Source of the DNA: JACZST01 sp964195155
GTDB taxonomy: Bacteria; Actinomycetota; Acidimicrobiia; Spongiisociales; UBA5794
Assembly: GCA_964195155.1 (NCBI GenBank)
Contig: CAXMOP010000001.1
Span: forward strand, 1 to 57,920
Direction of reading: 5' to 3'
Length of the DNA: 57,920 nt
This document shows positions 44,470-51,891 of the stretch, piece after piece. Positions within the stretch are counted from its first letter, which is position 1. Each line of letters opens with the position of its first letter. The position numbers and the translations under genes are program-made. The notes below the pieces were generated by a model. That model ran no database searches. It had not been told where the DNA came from and worked only from the letters and a program-made list of their open reading frames with translations.

Positions 44470-45201
44470 TTACGCCCCGGTCCTCCGGCGAATCAGCCGG
44501 AATCGGAGCAGATCATCGCGGAAGTACGAGGTCGCTCGCACCACCGGTTGGTTGTCCTGGTCGAACCCGACCTCGTCGAAGGACACAGCCAGCGTATCGG
44601 GGTCGACTCCGAGGCGCTCCGCCTGGTCCGAGTCCAAAGCAACCGGGACGATCTCGGACAGGTAGTAGGCCAGGGTGCGCCCGCAGTGCTCCTCGAGGAA
44701 CTCGTAGACGGGGATGGCGCTGTCCTGTTCGTATTCGGCGTCGATGACGATCTCCATCGGGATCCGGTTCAGGGTCAGCACCACCGGTCGATCGTCCTCG
44801 AGGAAGAGCTTCTCGATCACCAGGACTCCGGCCCCGGGCTCGAGCTCGAGCGCGGCGGCGGTCTCCTCGCCCGCAGGCCCGGTCTCGACGCGGAGCACCT
44901 GGACCGATGGCGTGTAGCCGTGGTCGGCAAGTACTTGCTCGTAGGACCAGATCTCCTCGAGACGGGACTTGATCTGCAGCACGCGCTCGTTGACGAACGT
45001 CCCCGAACCCTGGCGGCGAGAGATCGCACCCTCGTGCTCGAGGCGGCTGAGGGCGTCGCGCACCGTGGTTCGGCTGACCCCGAGCTCGGCCGCCAGCTCG
45101 GCCTCGGGGGGGATCCTGCCGTCCTCGAATCCGTTGTTGAGGATGCGTTCCTTGAGATGGGCCTTCACCTGATCGGTGAGGGACGGATTTCTGGTGATCA
45201 T
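44470..45201 (-). CDS. GntR-family regulator, HutC subfamily (HTH + UTRA)
   Basis: 243 residues. The winged HTH (about 5-72) shows DQVKAHLKERILNN, IPPEAELAAELGVSRTTVRDALSRLE and RRQGSGTFV. A UTRA ligand-binding domain follows (about 90-238; ETAAALELEPGAGVLVIEKLFLEDDRPV, ATSYFRDDLLRFRL). HutC-type regulators sense small pathway metabolites. It sits between ygeW and a divergent carbamoyltransferase-carbamate kinase operon and is the natural candidate for control of both. Confidence 0.92.
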   Translation of the reverse strand: MITRNPSLTDQVKAHLKERILNNGFEDGRIPPEAELAAELGVSRTTVRDALSRLEHEGAISRRQGSGTFVNERVLQIKSRLEEIWSYEQVLADHGYTPSVQVLRVETGPAGEETAAALELEPGAGVLVIEKLFLEDDRPVVLTLNRIPMEIVIDAEYEQDSAIPVYEFLEEHCGRTLAYYLSEIVPVALDSDQAERLGVDPDTLAVSFDEVGFDQDNQPVVRATSYFRDDLLRFRLIRRRTGA

Positions 45202-45289
45202 CGCATTTCTGCCTGGCCGGCCTTCCCTGTCAGCCCATCAATGGTAGTATGGTAGGACCAATCTATTCAACCTTGCCCGAGGAGGCGTC
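45202..45289. promoter_or_regulatory. Divergent promoter region with candidate GntR operator
   Basis: TGGT-AGG-ACCA (45250-45260) is an inverted repeat of the HutC-type (compare TGGTCTAGACCA). It partly repeats the upstream TGGTAGTA (45242-45249). TAGTAT at 45245-45250 could be a -10 box for the plus-strand operon, so a bound repressor would block it. Strong RBS GAGGAGG is at about 45279-45285. The operator assignment is inference. Confidence 0.5.
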
Positions 45290-46240
45290 ATGCGGAGCTT
45301 TGCCGGACGCGACATCCTGTCGCTCAAGGAATTCGAGCGGAATGAGTTCCAACACCTGTTCGGCATTGCGGACACCCTGGAGCCCATCGCCCGGGAGCGG
45401 CGCAACACCGACCTGCTGGCCGAGAAGACCCTGGTCACCGCCTTCTATCAGCCATCGACCCGCACCCGGCTCGCCCACGAAGCGGCGATGCATCGTCTTG
45501 GCGGGCACGTCCTCGGCTTCTCCGACGCAAAGATGACCCGTGCCGGCGACTTCTATCAGGAGTCGATCAAGGACACCGTCCACATGCTCGAGTACTACGG
45601 CGATGTCCTGGTGATGCGCCACTTCGAGCAGGGTGCCCCACATGAGGCCGCCCGCTGGGCGTCGATTCCGGTCATCAATGCAGGGGACGGCTGGGGCGAG
45701 CACCCCACCCAGGTGCTCACCGACCTGTACACGGTGCACAAGGAGAAGGGCACCGTCGACGGGCTGACCTTTGTAGCGATCGGCGACCACCGGATGCGCA
45801 CCATGCATTCGCTGGGATATGCGCTGTCGCAATTCGATGCCGAGATGGTGATCCTCGCTCCCGAGGAGATGTCGCCGACCAAGGACTTCCTCGAAGAGCT
45901 CGACGAGAAGGGCACCAGCTGGCGGATCGTCGAGCACATCGATGAAGTGATCGCCGAAGCCGATGTCATCTACATGGAGCCGGTCGTCCAGCCCGACTAC
46001 ACGGCGTCTCGCCAGGAAAAGCAGGACGACTACGGGCTCACGCCTGCCAACTACCAGATCACCGCCGAGGTGATGTCGCGAGCCAAGGGCGACTCGATCA
46101 TCCTCCACTCCTTGCCGCGCATGGATGAGCTGCTCCCCGAGGTCGACCAGCTCAAGCATGCCCGCTATTGGCAGGAGGCGTACAACGGTGTCGTGATGCG
46201 GATGACGCTGCTCGCCAGCGTGCTCGGCGCGGTGGAGTAG
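45290..46240 (+). CDS. ATCase/OTCase-family carbamoyltransferase (second, non-YgeW)
   Basis: 316 residues. Carbamoyl-phosphate motif YQPSTRTRLAHEAAMHRLGG (about 53-72), the 80s-type loop DFYQESIKDTVHML, the HPTQVLTDLYT motif (about 142-152) and LHSLPRMDEL (about 272-281). It is nearer to aspartate than ornithine transcarbamylase, but departs from biosynthetic PyrB (proline before STRTR, SLPR where PLPR is usual) and has no pyrimidine genes nearby. With a carbamate kinase 2 bp downstream, it more likely runs catabolically: carbamoylated amino acid plus phosphate to carbamoyl phosphate. The true substrate is unknown. Confidence 0.85.
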   Translation: MRSFAGRDILSLKEFERNEFQHLFGIADTLEPIARERRNTDLLAEKTLVTAFYQPSTRTRLAHEAAMHRLGGHVLGFSDAKMTRAGDFYQESIKDTVHMLEYYGDVLVMRHFEQGAPHEAARWASIPVINAGDGWGEHPTQVLTDLYTVHKEKGTVDGLTFVAIGDHRMRTMHSLGYALSQFDAEMVILAPEEMSPTKDFLEELDEKGTSWRIVEHIDEVIAEADVIYMEPVVQPDYTASRQEKQDDYGLTPANYQITAEVMSRAKGDSIILHSLPRMDELLPEVDQLKHARYWQEAYNGVVMRMTLLASVLGAVE

Positions 46241-46242
46241 CG

Positions 46243-47184
46243 GTGCCTCTCGCCGTCATCGCGATCGGGGGGAACTCCCTCATCCCGGATGCGCAGCATC
46301 AGACCGTCCAGGATCAGTACGAGGCCGCGGGCGAGACCGACGAGCACATCGCCTCGCTGATCGCAGACGGCTGGGATGTGGCCATCACCCATGGCAATGG
46401 GCCCCAGGTGGGCTTCATCCTCCGCCGCTCCGAGTTGGCCAGCAACGAGCTGCACGAGGTCCCCCTCGACTACTGCGGTGCCGACACCCAGGGCGCCATC
46501 GGCTACATGCTCCAGCAGAACCTGATCAACGACTTCACGGCCAAGGGCATCAAGAAGAACGTGGCGACCGTGGTCACCCAAGTCGAGGTCGACCCGGACG
46601 ACCCCGCCTTCGAGCACCCATCCAAGCCCATCGGCTCGTTCATGGACGACAGCGAGGCGAAGAGCCGCAGTGAGGACGAGGGATGGGACATCGTCGAGGA
46701 CGCCGGCCGCGGTTGGCGCCGCGTCGTCGCCTCACCGCAACCGAAGCGCATCGTCGAGCTCGCGGTGATCCAGCAGTTGCTCGATGCGGGAACCGTCGTC
46801 ATCAGCGTCGGTGGCGGCGGCATTCCGGTGATCACGGGAGACAACGGAAACCTGCAGGGTGTCGCGGCGGTGATCGACAAAGATCTGGCATCCGCCCTAC
46901 TCGCCAGCGAGGTCGGTGCCGATCTGCTGCTGATCTCAACCGCCGTCGAGCAATGCGCCCTGAACTTCGGCACGCCGGAGGAGGAGCCGCTCGAGCACCT
47001 CACCGTCGCCGAGGCCAAGGCGTACCTCGAGGAAGGCACCCATTTCGCCGAGGGCTCGATGGCGCCCAAGATCCGGGCGGTCATTCAGTACCTCGAGAAC
47101 GGCGGCAAGGAAGCCATCATCACCAACCCCGAGAACATCGAACACGCCGTTGCCGGGAAGACCGGAACCCGGATCACGCCGTGA
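46243..47184 (+). CDS. arcC: Carbamate kinase
   Basis: 313 residues from GTG 46243; the in-frame upstream start would overlap the previous gene. Motifs: LAVIAIGGNSL (N-terminal), VAITHGNGPQVGFI, PLDYCGADTQGAIGYML, VISVGGGGIPV, GVAAVIDKDLASALLA, and the C-terminal GKTGTRI. It converts carbamoyl phosphate and ADP to ATP, CO2 and ammonia: the energy-yielding end of arginine deiminase, allantoin and YqeA-type pathways. Coupled by 2-bp spacing to the carbamoyltransferase and by a GTGA overlap to the next gene. Confidence 0.95.
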   Translation: MPLAVIAIGGNSLIPDAQHQTVQDQYEAAGETDEHIASLIADGWDVAITHGNGPQVGFILRRSELASNELHEVPLDYCGADTQGAIGYMLQQNLINDFTAKGIKKNVATVVTQVEVDPDDPAFEHPSKPIGSFMDDSEAKSRSEDEGWDIVEDAGRGWRRVVASPQPKRIVELAVIQQLLDAGTVVISVGGGGIPVITGDNGNLQGVAAVIDKDLASALLASEVGADLLLISTAVEQCALNFGTPEEEPLEHLTVAEAKAYLEEGTHFAEGSMAPKIRAVIQYLENGGKEAIITNPENIEHAVAGKTGTRITP

Positions 47185-48428
47185 TCGGCGTCGCCGGCCT
47201 CTCCTGTGTCGTCTGCGACGCAACCTACCCGGCCGATTTTTCCGGGTACGTGTGCCCGCACCATGGGGACGAAGGGATCCTCGACGTCGCCTACGACTAC
47301 GAGGCGATCGCCCCGTCGTTCACCAAGGATTCATTGGCCGCAGATCCCGATCGCACGATGTGGCGATACCGCCCGCTCCTTCCCGTTTCCTCCGACGCGG
47401 CCGTCCCGCCGCTGTCGGTAGGGGGGACGCCGATGTACGACGCGCCCCGGCTTGCCGGGGCCGTCGGCATCGACGGGGTGTGGGTCAAGGATGAAGGCCG
47501 CCAGCCCACCGCGTCGCTGAAGGATCGCGCCTCGGCGATTGCCGTGGCCAAGGCCATGGAACGTGGCGAGCACACGATCAGCACCGCCAGCACCGGCAAC
47601 GCTGCCGCCGCCCTTGCCGGGATAGCGGCGAGTGTCGACCTGAAGGCGGTCATCTTCGCCCCGGCGGCGGCACCCGAGGCCAAGATCGCCCAGCTCCTCG
47701 CCTATGGAGCCACCGTCGTGCTCGTCGAGGGGTCGTATACCGACGCCTTTACGCTGTCCATGAAGGCCGCCGCCGAATATGGCTGGTACAACCGCAACAC
47801 CGGCTTCAACCCGTACATGACCGAGGGAAAGAAGACCGCAGGCCTCGAGATCCTCGAGGACCTCGGCTGGCAGCCGCCGGATGCCATCTTCGTCAGCGTC
47901 GGCGACGGCTCGATCATCGGAGGCGTCCACAAGGCGATGAAAGACGCCCTCGCTCTGGGGTGGATCGATCGGTCACCACGCCTGTTCGGGATCCAGGCGT
48001 CGGGAAGCGACTATCTCGTCCAGGCGTTCGAAACCGGCGAAGACGTGCTCACCAAACCGGCGATCGACGCTGCCACGGTGGCCGACTCGATCAGCGCCGA
48101 CCTGCCGAGGGATCGGGTCAAGGCAATGGCTGCGGTCACCGAGACCGGCGGCGCGTTCCTCCGGGTCACCGACGACGAGATCCTCGACGCGGTACCGACG
48201 CTGGCCCGCGGCTCGGGAGTGTTCGCCGAACCCGCAGGGGCCGCTCCATACGCCGGCGTGGTCGCCGCAGCGCGGGATGGCCTGATCGGGGCCGACGCCA
48301 CCGTCGTCGTCCTTTCCACCGGAAGCGGCCTCAAGGATCCCGCTTCGGCCTTGCGAGCGGTAGCGATGGCCGGTATCGAGCCCATCCGCATCGAGCCGAC
48401 CCTCGACGCGCTGAAGTCCGCATTATGA
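47181..48428 (+). CDS. Threonine synthase-like PLP enzyme (fold type II)
   Basis: 415 residues from GTG 47181, overlapping the carbamate kinase stop (GTGA). An N-terminal zinc ribbon-like CVVCDATYPADFSGYVCPHHG (about 9-29) precedes a threonine synthase fold: VWVKDEGRQPTASLKDRA with the PLP lysine (about 115), STASTGNAAAALAGIA, VSVGDGSIIGGVHKA and LSTGSGLKD. No other threonine-pathway gene is near. Because it is fused by overlap to a carbamate kinase operon it may be a lyase for a diamino or hydroxyamino acid, the role E. coli YgeX (diaminopropionate ammonia-lyase) has in its locus. This is inference. Confidence 0.85.
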   Translation: MIGVAGLSCVVCDATYPADFSGYVCPHHGDEGILDVAYDYEAIAPSFTKDSLAADPDRTMWRYRPLLPVSSDAAVPPLSVGGTPMYDAPRLAGAVGIDGVWVKDEGRQPTASLKDRASAIAVAKAMERGEHTISTASTGNAAAALAGIAASVDLKAVIFAPAAAPEAKIAQLLAYGATVVLVEGSYTDAFTLSMKAAAEYGWYNRNTGFNPYMTEGKKTAGLEILEDLGWQPPDAIFVSVGDGSIIGGVHKAMKDALALGWIDRSPRLFGIQASGSDYLVQAFETGEDVLTKPAIDAATVADSISADLPRDRVKAMAAVTETGGAFLRVTDDEILDAVPTLARGSGVFAEPAGAAPYAGVVAAARDGLIGADATVVVLSTGSGLKDPASALRAVAMAGIEPIRIEPTLDALKSAL

Positions 48429-48594
48429 CGAAGGCGATGCGGGCACGTCGCGGTCCGGTCTGGTCTGGGTGTGCAACTGGCCCCCCGCTGAGCCGGGGCC
48501 CGAGCGGCCCGGTGCGAAGCGCCATGAGCGGGAAAAGCAGCACGACATGCTCGCCAACTCACAGCAAGCCGACAACCAAGAAAGGAACCCCTGA

Positions 48595-50052
48595 ATGATC
48601 GATCTCACCGTCAACGACGCCGCGCTCGAGTCGGCCGTCACTAAGGCCAGGGAGCAGAACTTCCAGATCCCGACCTTCAAGCAGATGCGCGACCCCTCTC
48701 AGGTGCCGGTCGACGTCACCGCAAAGCTTGGCTCCGTTGGCCTGTGGGACCTCGACCCGCTCAACCTGTACCGGATTACCTGGCACAACGAGCCGACCGA
48801 GAGTGGTGGCGGCTTCGGCCCGGTCAACACCATCGAGCTTCCGCCGGAGTTGACCGGCGTTGACGCCAGAATCATCCTGCTGGTCGGCAAGTGGTTCCCG
48901 ACCGGAGCGCACAAGGTCGGCGCCGCCTTCGGGTGCCTTGTGCCGCGCCTGGTCACGGGCCAATTCGATCCGGCAACCCAGAAAGCGGTGTGGCCGTCGA
49001 CCGGCAACTACTGCCGTGGCGGCGCATACGACTCCAACCTGCTCGGTTGCGAATCGATTGCCATCCTGCCCGAAGGCATGAGTCGGGAGCGGTTCGACTG
49101 GCTGGAGAACGTGGCCGGCGAGATCATCAAGACCCCGGGCTCCGAATCGAACGTCAAGGAGATCTTCGACAAGTGCAACGAGCTGCGCGCCTCTGGTGAG
49201 GACTTGGTGATCTTCAATCAATTCGACGAGTTCGGGAACTACCTATGGCACTACACGGTCACCGGCCCGGCGATGGAGGAGGCGATCGAGGCGGCGATGC
49301 GGCCGAATGACCGGTTTCGCGGCGTCACCCTCACCACCGGGTCGGCAGGAACGATTGCATCGGGCGACTATCTCAAGCAGCGGTACCCGACGGCGAAGAT
49401 TGCGGCCGGTGAGGCGGTGCAGTGCCCCACGATGCTCTACAACGGGTTTGGCGAGCACCGCATCGAAGGGATCGGCGACAAGCACATCCCCTGGGTGCAC
49501 AACGTCAAGAACACCGACCTCGTCATCGGCCTCGACGACGAGGCGACGATCAGCCTGATCCGGCTCTTCAACGAGCCTGCGGGGGTCGACTATCTGGTGA
49601 GCCAGGGAGTCAAGCCGGACCTCGTCGCCCAGCTGCCGCTGCTCGGGATCTCCGGGGTGGGCAACATGCTCTCGGCGATCAAGTTCGCCAAGTACTACGA
49701 AATGGACGCCCACGACGTCGTCGTCACCGTCGGCACCGATTCGATGGAGATGTACGGGAGCCGGCTCGAGGAGCTCAACGCATCACGGGGTGAGTTCACC
49801 GACATCGACGCCGCCGGCGCCTATCAGCGCTACCTCCTTGGCACCGGCATCGATCATGTGCACGAGCTCGGGTACTACGACCGGAAGCGAATCCATAACC
49901 TCAAGTACTACACCTGGGTTGAGCAGCAGGGAAAGAGCTACGCGGAAATCCAGGCACAGTGGTACGACGACGGGTACTGGACCGGGGTGCAGGCCCTGGT
50001 CGACCCCATCGACTCACTGATCGAAGCGTTCAACGCCAGGGTCGCCGGCTGA
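48595..50052 (+). CDS. PLP-dependent fold type II enzyme, unusual family, purine-cluster associated
   Basis: 485 residues, RBS AAGGAA before ATG. The likely PLP lysine is in FPTGAHKVGAAFG (about 106), a context like tryptophan synthase beta. A phosphate loop TTGSAGTIASGDYL (about 247-260) and VGTDSMEMYGSRLEEL (about 381-396) are visible. It is longer than cysteine synthase or YgeX and has a distinct C-terminal half (YYDRKRIHNLKYYTWVEQQGKS). I recognise the fold but not the reaction; elimination of ammonia from a ureido- or diamino-acid is plausible from context. It follows the threonine synthase-like gene after 166 bp, a gap with no other gene visible. Confidence 0.75.
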   Translation: MIDLTVNDAALESAVTKAREQNFQIPTFKQMRDPSQVPVDVTAKLGSVGLWDLDPLNLYRITWHNEPTESGGGFGPVNTIELPPELTGVDARIILLVGKWFPTGAHKVGAAFGCLVPRLVTGQFDPATQKAVWPSTGNYCRGGAYDSNLLGCESIAILPEGMSRERFDWLENVAGEIIKTPGSESNVKEIFDKCNELRASGEDLVIFNQFDEFGNYLWHYTVTGPAMEEAIEAAMRPNDRFRGVTLTTGSAGTIASGDYLKQRYPTAKIAAGEAVQCPTMLYNGFGEHRIEGIGDKHIPWVHNVKNTDLVIGLDDEATISLIRLFNEPAGVDYLVSQGVKPDLVAQLPLLGISGVGNMLSAIKFAKYYEMDAHDVVVTVGTDSMEMYGSRLEELNASRGEFTDIDAAGAYQRYLLGTGIDHVHELGYYDRKRIHNLKYYTWVEQQGKSYAEIQAQWYDDGYWTGVQALVDPIDSLIEAFNARVAG

Positions 50053-50062
50053 CGCCGGCTCC

Positions 50063-50083
50063 CGTATCAAGTATCGAGTATCA
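50063..50083. repeat. 7-bp period array (CGTATCA, AGTATCG, AGTATCA)
   Basis: Three heptamers directly after the PLP gene; unit related to the array at 14456-14518. Confidence 0.75.
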
Positions 50084-50136
50084 ACTAAGCCGAGGCGGAT
50101 CGGACTCAAGTCCCTAGCGGTAGAGCCCTGATTCGA

Positions 50137-50142
50137 TACGAT
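50137..50142 (+). promoter_or_regulatory. Candidate -10 box (TACGAT) for the SH3-like lipoprotein gene
   Basis: TACGAT lies 25 nt before ATG 50168, followed by a GGGAG ribosome binding site. No clear -35. Confidence 0.3.
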
Positions 50143-50167
50143 CAGGTCGAGAGTTGGGAGTACTCAG

Positions 50168-50953
50168 ATGGCTCGATCACGTCCGTTGCTGGTCTTGACA
50201 GTGTCGCTGGCCATCGTCGCCGCAGCATGCGGGTCGTCGGACGAGACGACAACCTCGGCTGCAGACACCGTCGCCTCACCGACCACTGCTGCCACGAGCA
50301 CGACCAGCGCCGCCGAGGCTACGACCACCAGCGAGGTGGAGAGCACCACGACGATTCCTGAGACCACGACGTCATCGACCCTCGCCGGCCAGGTCATCGA
50401 CTTCTTCCCACAGCCGGGGGATGTGCTCTCCGTGGTCGGCGTGGCGCACAACGACGCGCTCAACGTGCGGGCAGCACCAGGCGTCTTCAACGACATCGTC
50501 GACATCATCGAACCCGACGGGACTTCGGTGGCCCTCGGGATCGCGAGGGACCTCGGATTGGCCATCTGGGTCGAGCACGACTCCGGCAGTTTCCTCGGTT
50601 GGTCCAACTACACATTCCTGGCCTTCGCCGGCGTCACCGACGACGCGACCTCCGAGGTGGTCGGGCTGCTCGGTGAGTTCCCCACCGCCGACTCCATGGA
50701 GGCGCTCGGGCGCGTCGTTGCCGAGTCCCTGGCCTCGACCGAGCCGCCGTCGTTCATCGTCATGACGGTCGCGGCCACGGTCGACGATCTTGGCGAGGTC
50801 ACCTATGACGTGATCGGACTGGGGGATGACGCCGTCTACGGCTATCGGCTGCACGTGTTTGGTGAACCGGTCACCGATGGTTTCTCGCTGCGAGACGTCG
50901 AGCGCACCTACCTGTGTAGCCGGGGGGTCGACGAAGACCGCCTCTGCGTCTGA
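50168..50953 (+). CDS. Lipoprotein with threonine-rich linker and SH3-like domain
   Basis: 261 residues. Signal peptide with lipobox VAAAC (C21), then a Thr/Ser/Ala-rich linker (about 25-75) typical of actinobacterial surface proteins, then a bacterial SH3-like segment (GVAHNDALNVRAAPGVFNDI, about 92-111) that may bind cell wall. The C-terminal ~90 residues are unassigned. Function unknown. Confidence 0.75.
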   Translation: MARSRPLLVLTVSLAIVAAACGSSDETTTSAADTVASPTTAATSTTSAAEATTTSEVESTTTIPETTTSSTLAGQVIDFFPQPGDVLSVVGVAHNDALNVRAAPGVFNDIVDIIEPDGTSVALGIARDLGLAIWVEHDSGSFLGWSNYTFLAFAGVTDDATSEVVGLLGEFPTADSMEALGRVVAESLASTEPPSFIVMTVAATVDDLGEVTYDVIGLGDDAVYGYRLHVFGEPVTDGFSLRDVERTYLCSRGVDEDRLCV

Positions 50954-50958
50954 GCGGG

Positions 50959-50964
50959 TAGCGT
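50959..50964 (+). promoter_or_regulatory. Candidate -10 box (TAGCGT) for the DinB-like gene
   Basis: TAGCGT ends 7 nt before ATG 50972. It overlaps the alternative GTG start at 50963, which supports 50972 as the real start of a leaderless gene. Confidence 0.4.
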
Positions 50965-50971
50965 GTCGTCG

Positions 50972-51469
50972 ATGCAGGTCCGCTCTACTCCGAAGCAGGG
51001 CTCCGAGAAAGAGACACTGCTCGCTTTCCTCGACAACAACCGGGCAATCATGGTCTGGAAGCTCGAAGGGTTGTCCGAAGCGGACGCCCGCCGACCGATG
51101 GTCGAATCCGGGACGAGCATGCTCGGGTTGGTCAAGCATCTGGCCTGGGTGGAGCGGTCCTGGTTTCAGTCCACCTTCGCCGGCGAGGAGATGGACTTTC
51201 CCTGGTCCAAGGAGGATCCCGACGCCGATTTCCGCGTCGAGGACGACGAAACGATCGCGACGATCATTGCCCTGTACGAGTCGGCTGTCGCCGACTGCAA
51301 TACGGTCATCGATGCCGCCGTTCTCGACGATCTCGCGGCGAGGGGGCGGGACAATCCATCGTTGCGATGGATCATGGGCCACATGGTCGAGGAGACCGCC
51401 CGACACGCCGGCCACGCCGACATCCTTCGCGAGCTCATCGACGGCACCACCGGCTATATGCCGAAGTGA
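50972..51469 (+). CDS. DinB/DUF664-family protein
   Basis: 165 residues from ATG 50972. Four-helix DinB-like pattern: LLAFLDNNRAIMVWKLEGLSEADAR, MLGLVKHLAWVERSWF, and WIMGHMVEETARHAGHADILRELIDG with the usual metal-binding histidines (LVKH, EETARHAGHAD). Actinobacterial members are probably thiol-dependent (mycothiol or bacillithiol) transferases of unknown substrate. The stop codon abuts a 7-bp repeat array. Confidence 0.85.
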   Translation: MQVRSTPKQGSEKETLLAFLDNNRAIMVWKLEGLSEADARRPMVESGTSMLGLVKHLAWVERSWFQSTFAGEEMDFPWSKEDPDADFRVEDDETIATIIALYESAVADCNTVIDAAVLDDLAARGRDNPSLRWIMGHMVEETARHAGHADILRELIDGTTGYMPK

Positions 51470-51487
51470 GTCGCGAGTCGCGAGCCG
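51468..51487. repeat. 7-bp period array, GAGTCGC type
   Basis: Two GAGTCGC units and a partial; the first overlaps the DinB stop codon, exactly as the 2041 array overlaps the response-regulator stop. Confidence 0.8.
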
Positions 51488-51552
51488 TTGGATTGGTGAG
51501 CCGGATTGGTGAGCCGACCGCCCCTTCTCAACCTCTCGCGGAGGATCAGGCT

Positions 51553-51587
51553 CGTCACTCGCGACTCGCGACTGGCGACTCGTGACT
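51553..51587. repeat. 7-bp period array, CGCGACT type
   Basis: Five heptamers (CGTCACT, CGCGACT twice, GGCGACT, CGTGACT), roughly the reverse complement of the 51468 array; the pair encloses about 65 bp with no gene. Confidence 0.85.
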
Positions 51588-51636
51588 CTCTCGTAGCCAA
51601 TCTCGCCGTTGTGTGGCACAATCTGCCTACCAGAGG

Positions 51637-51649
51637 AAGGAGGTGGTCC
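51637..51649 (+). promoter_or_regulatory. Extended Shine-Dalgarno-like sequence
   Basis: AAGGAGGTGGTCC matches the complement of the 16S rRNA 3' end (AAGGAGGTGATCC) at 12 of 13 positions. It sits 9 nt before TTG 51653 and 13 nt before GTG 51657. This much complementarity is rare and argues that something here is translated. Confidence 0.6.
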
Positions 51650-51652
51650 CCG

Positions 51653-51839
51653 TTGAGTGAAAGTTCTTGTAGGACCCTGGAGGTGGCCGAGCGCTAACGG
51701 CCGCTACAAAGAGAGGAGTGGCCGTTCGCCCTACCGGGCAGGTGGCGACTCCAACTCGGACCACCGGGACCCGGAGACCGTGGGTTGGTCCTCCCACGGC
51801 AGCGAGGAATCGCTGAAGTTCTCCGGGTCTTACTCGTGA
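51653..51839 (+). CDS. Candidate small ORFs in a structured region (14-aa and overlapping 60-aa)
   Basis: After the strong Shine-Dalgarno sequence, TTG 51653 opens a 14-codon frame (MSESSCRTLEVAER, stop 51695-51697) at ideal spacing, and GTG 51657 opens a 60-codon frame in another register ending at 51839 (begins MKVLVGPWRWPSANGRYKER). The DNA also folds: GCCC/GGGC (51728-51739) and CCGTGGG/CCCACGG (51778-51799). It may be a leader peptide with attenuator-like RNA, a small protein gene, or a non-coding RNA. I cannot name it. The 51470-51891 gap otherwise contains only repeats. Confidence 0.35.
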
Positions 51840-51877
51840 GTCGAGAGTCCGGAGTCCGGAGTCCCTAGTCGAGAGTC
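51836..51877. repeat. 7-bp period array, GAGAGTC/CGGAGTC type
   Basis: Six heptamers (GTGAGTC, GAGAGTC, CGGAGTC twice, CCTAGTC, GAGAGTC) ending 14 bp before the GNAT gene. Confidence 0.85.
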
Positions 51878-51891
51878 CAGAGCAGAATCCT

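Noticed and set aside
45290..46240. De novo pyrimidine aspartate transcarbamylase (pyrB)
   Set aside because: No pyrR, pyrC or carA/B is adjacent, the partner gene is carbamate kinase, and the motifs depart from PyrB. Kept as a carbamoyltransferase of unknown substrate; a genome search for another pyrB would settle it.
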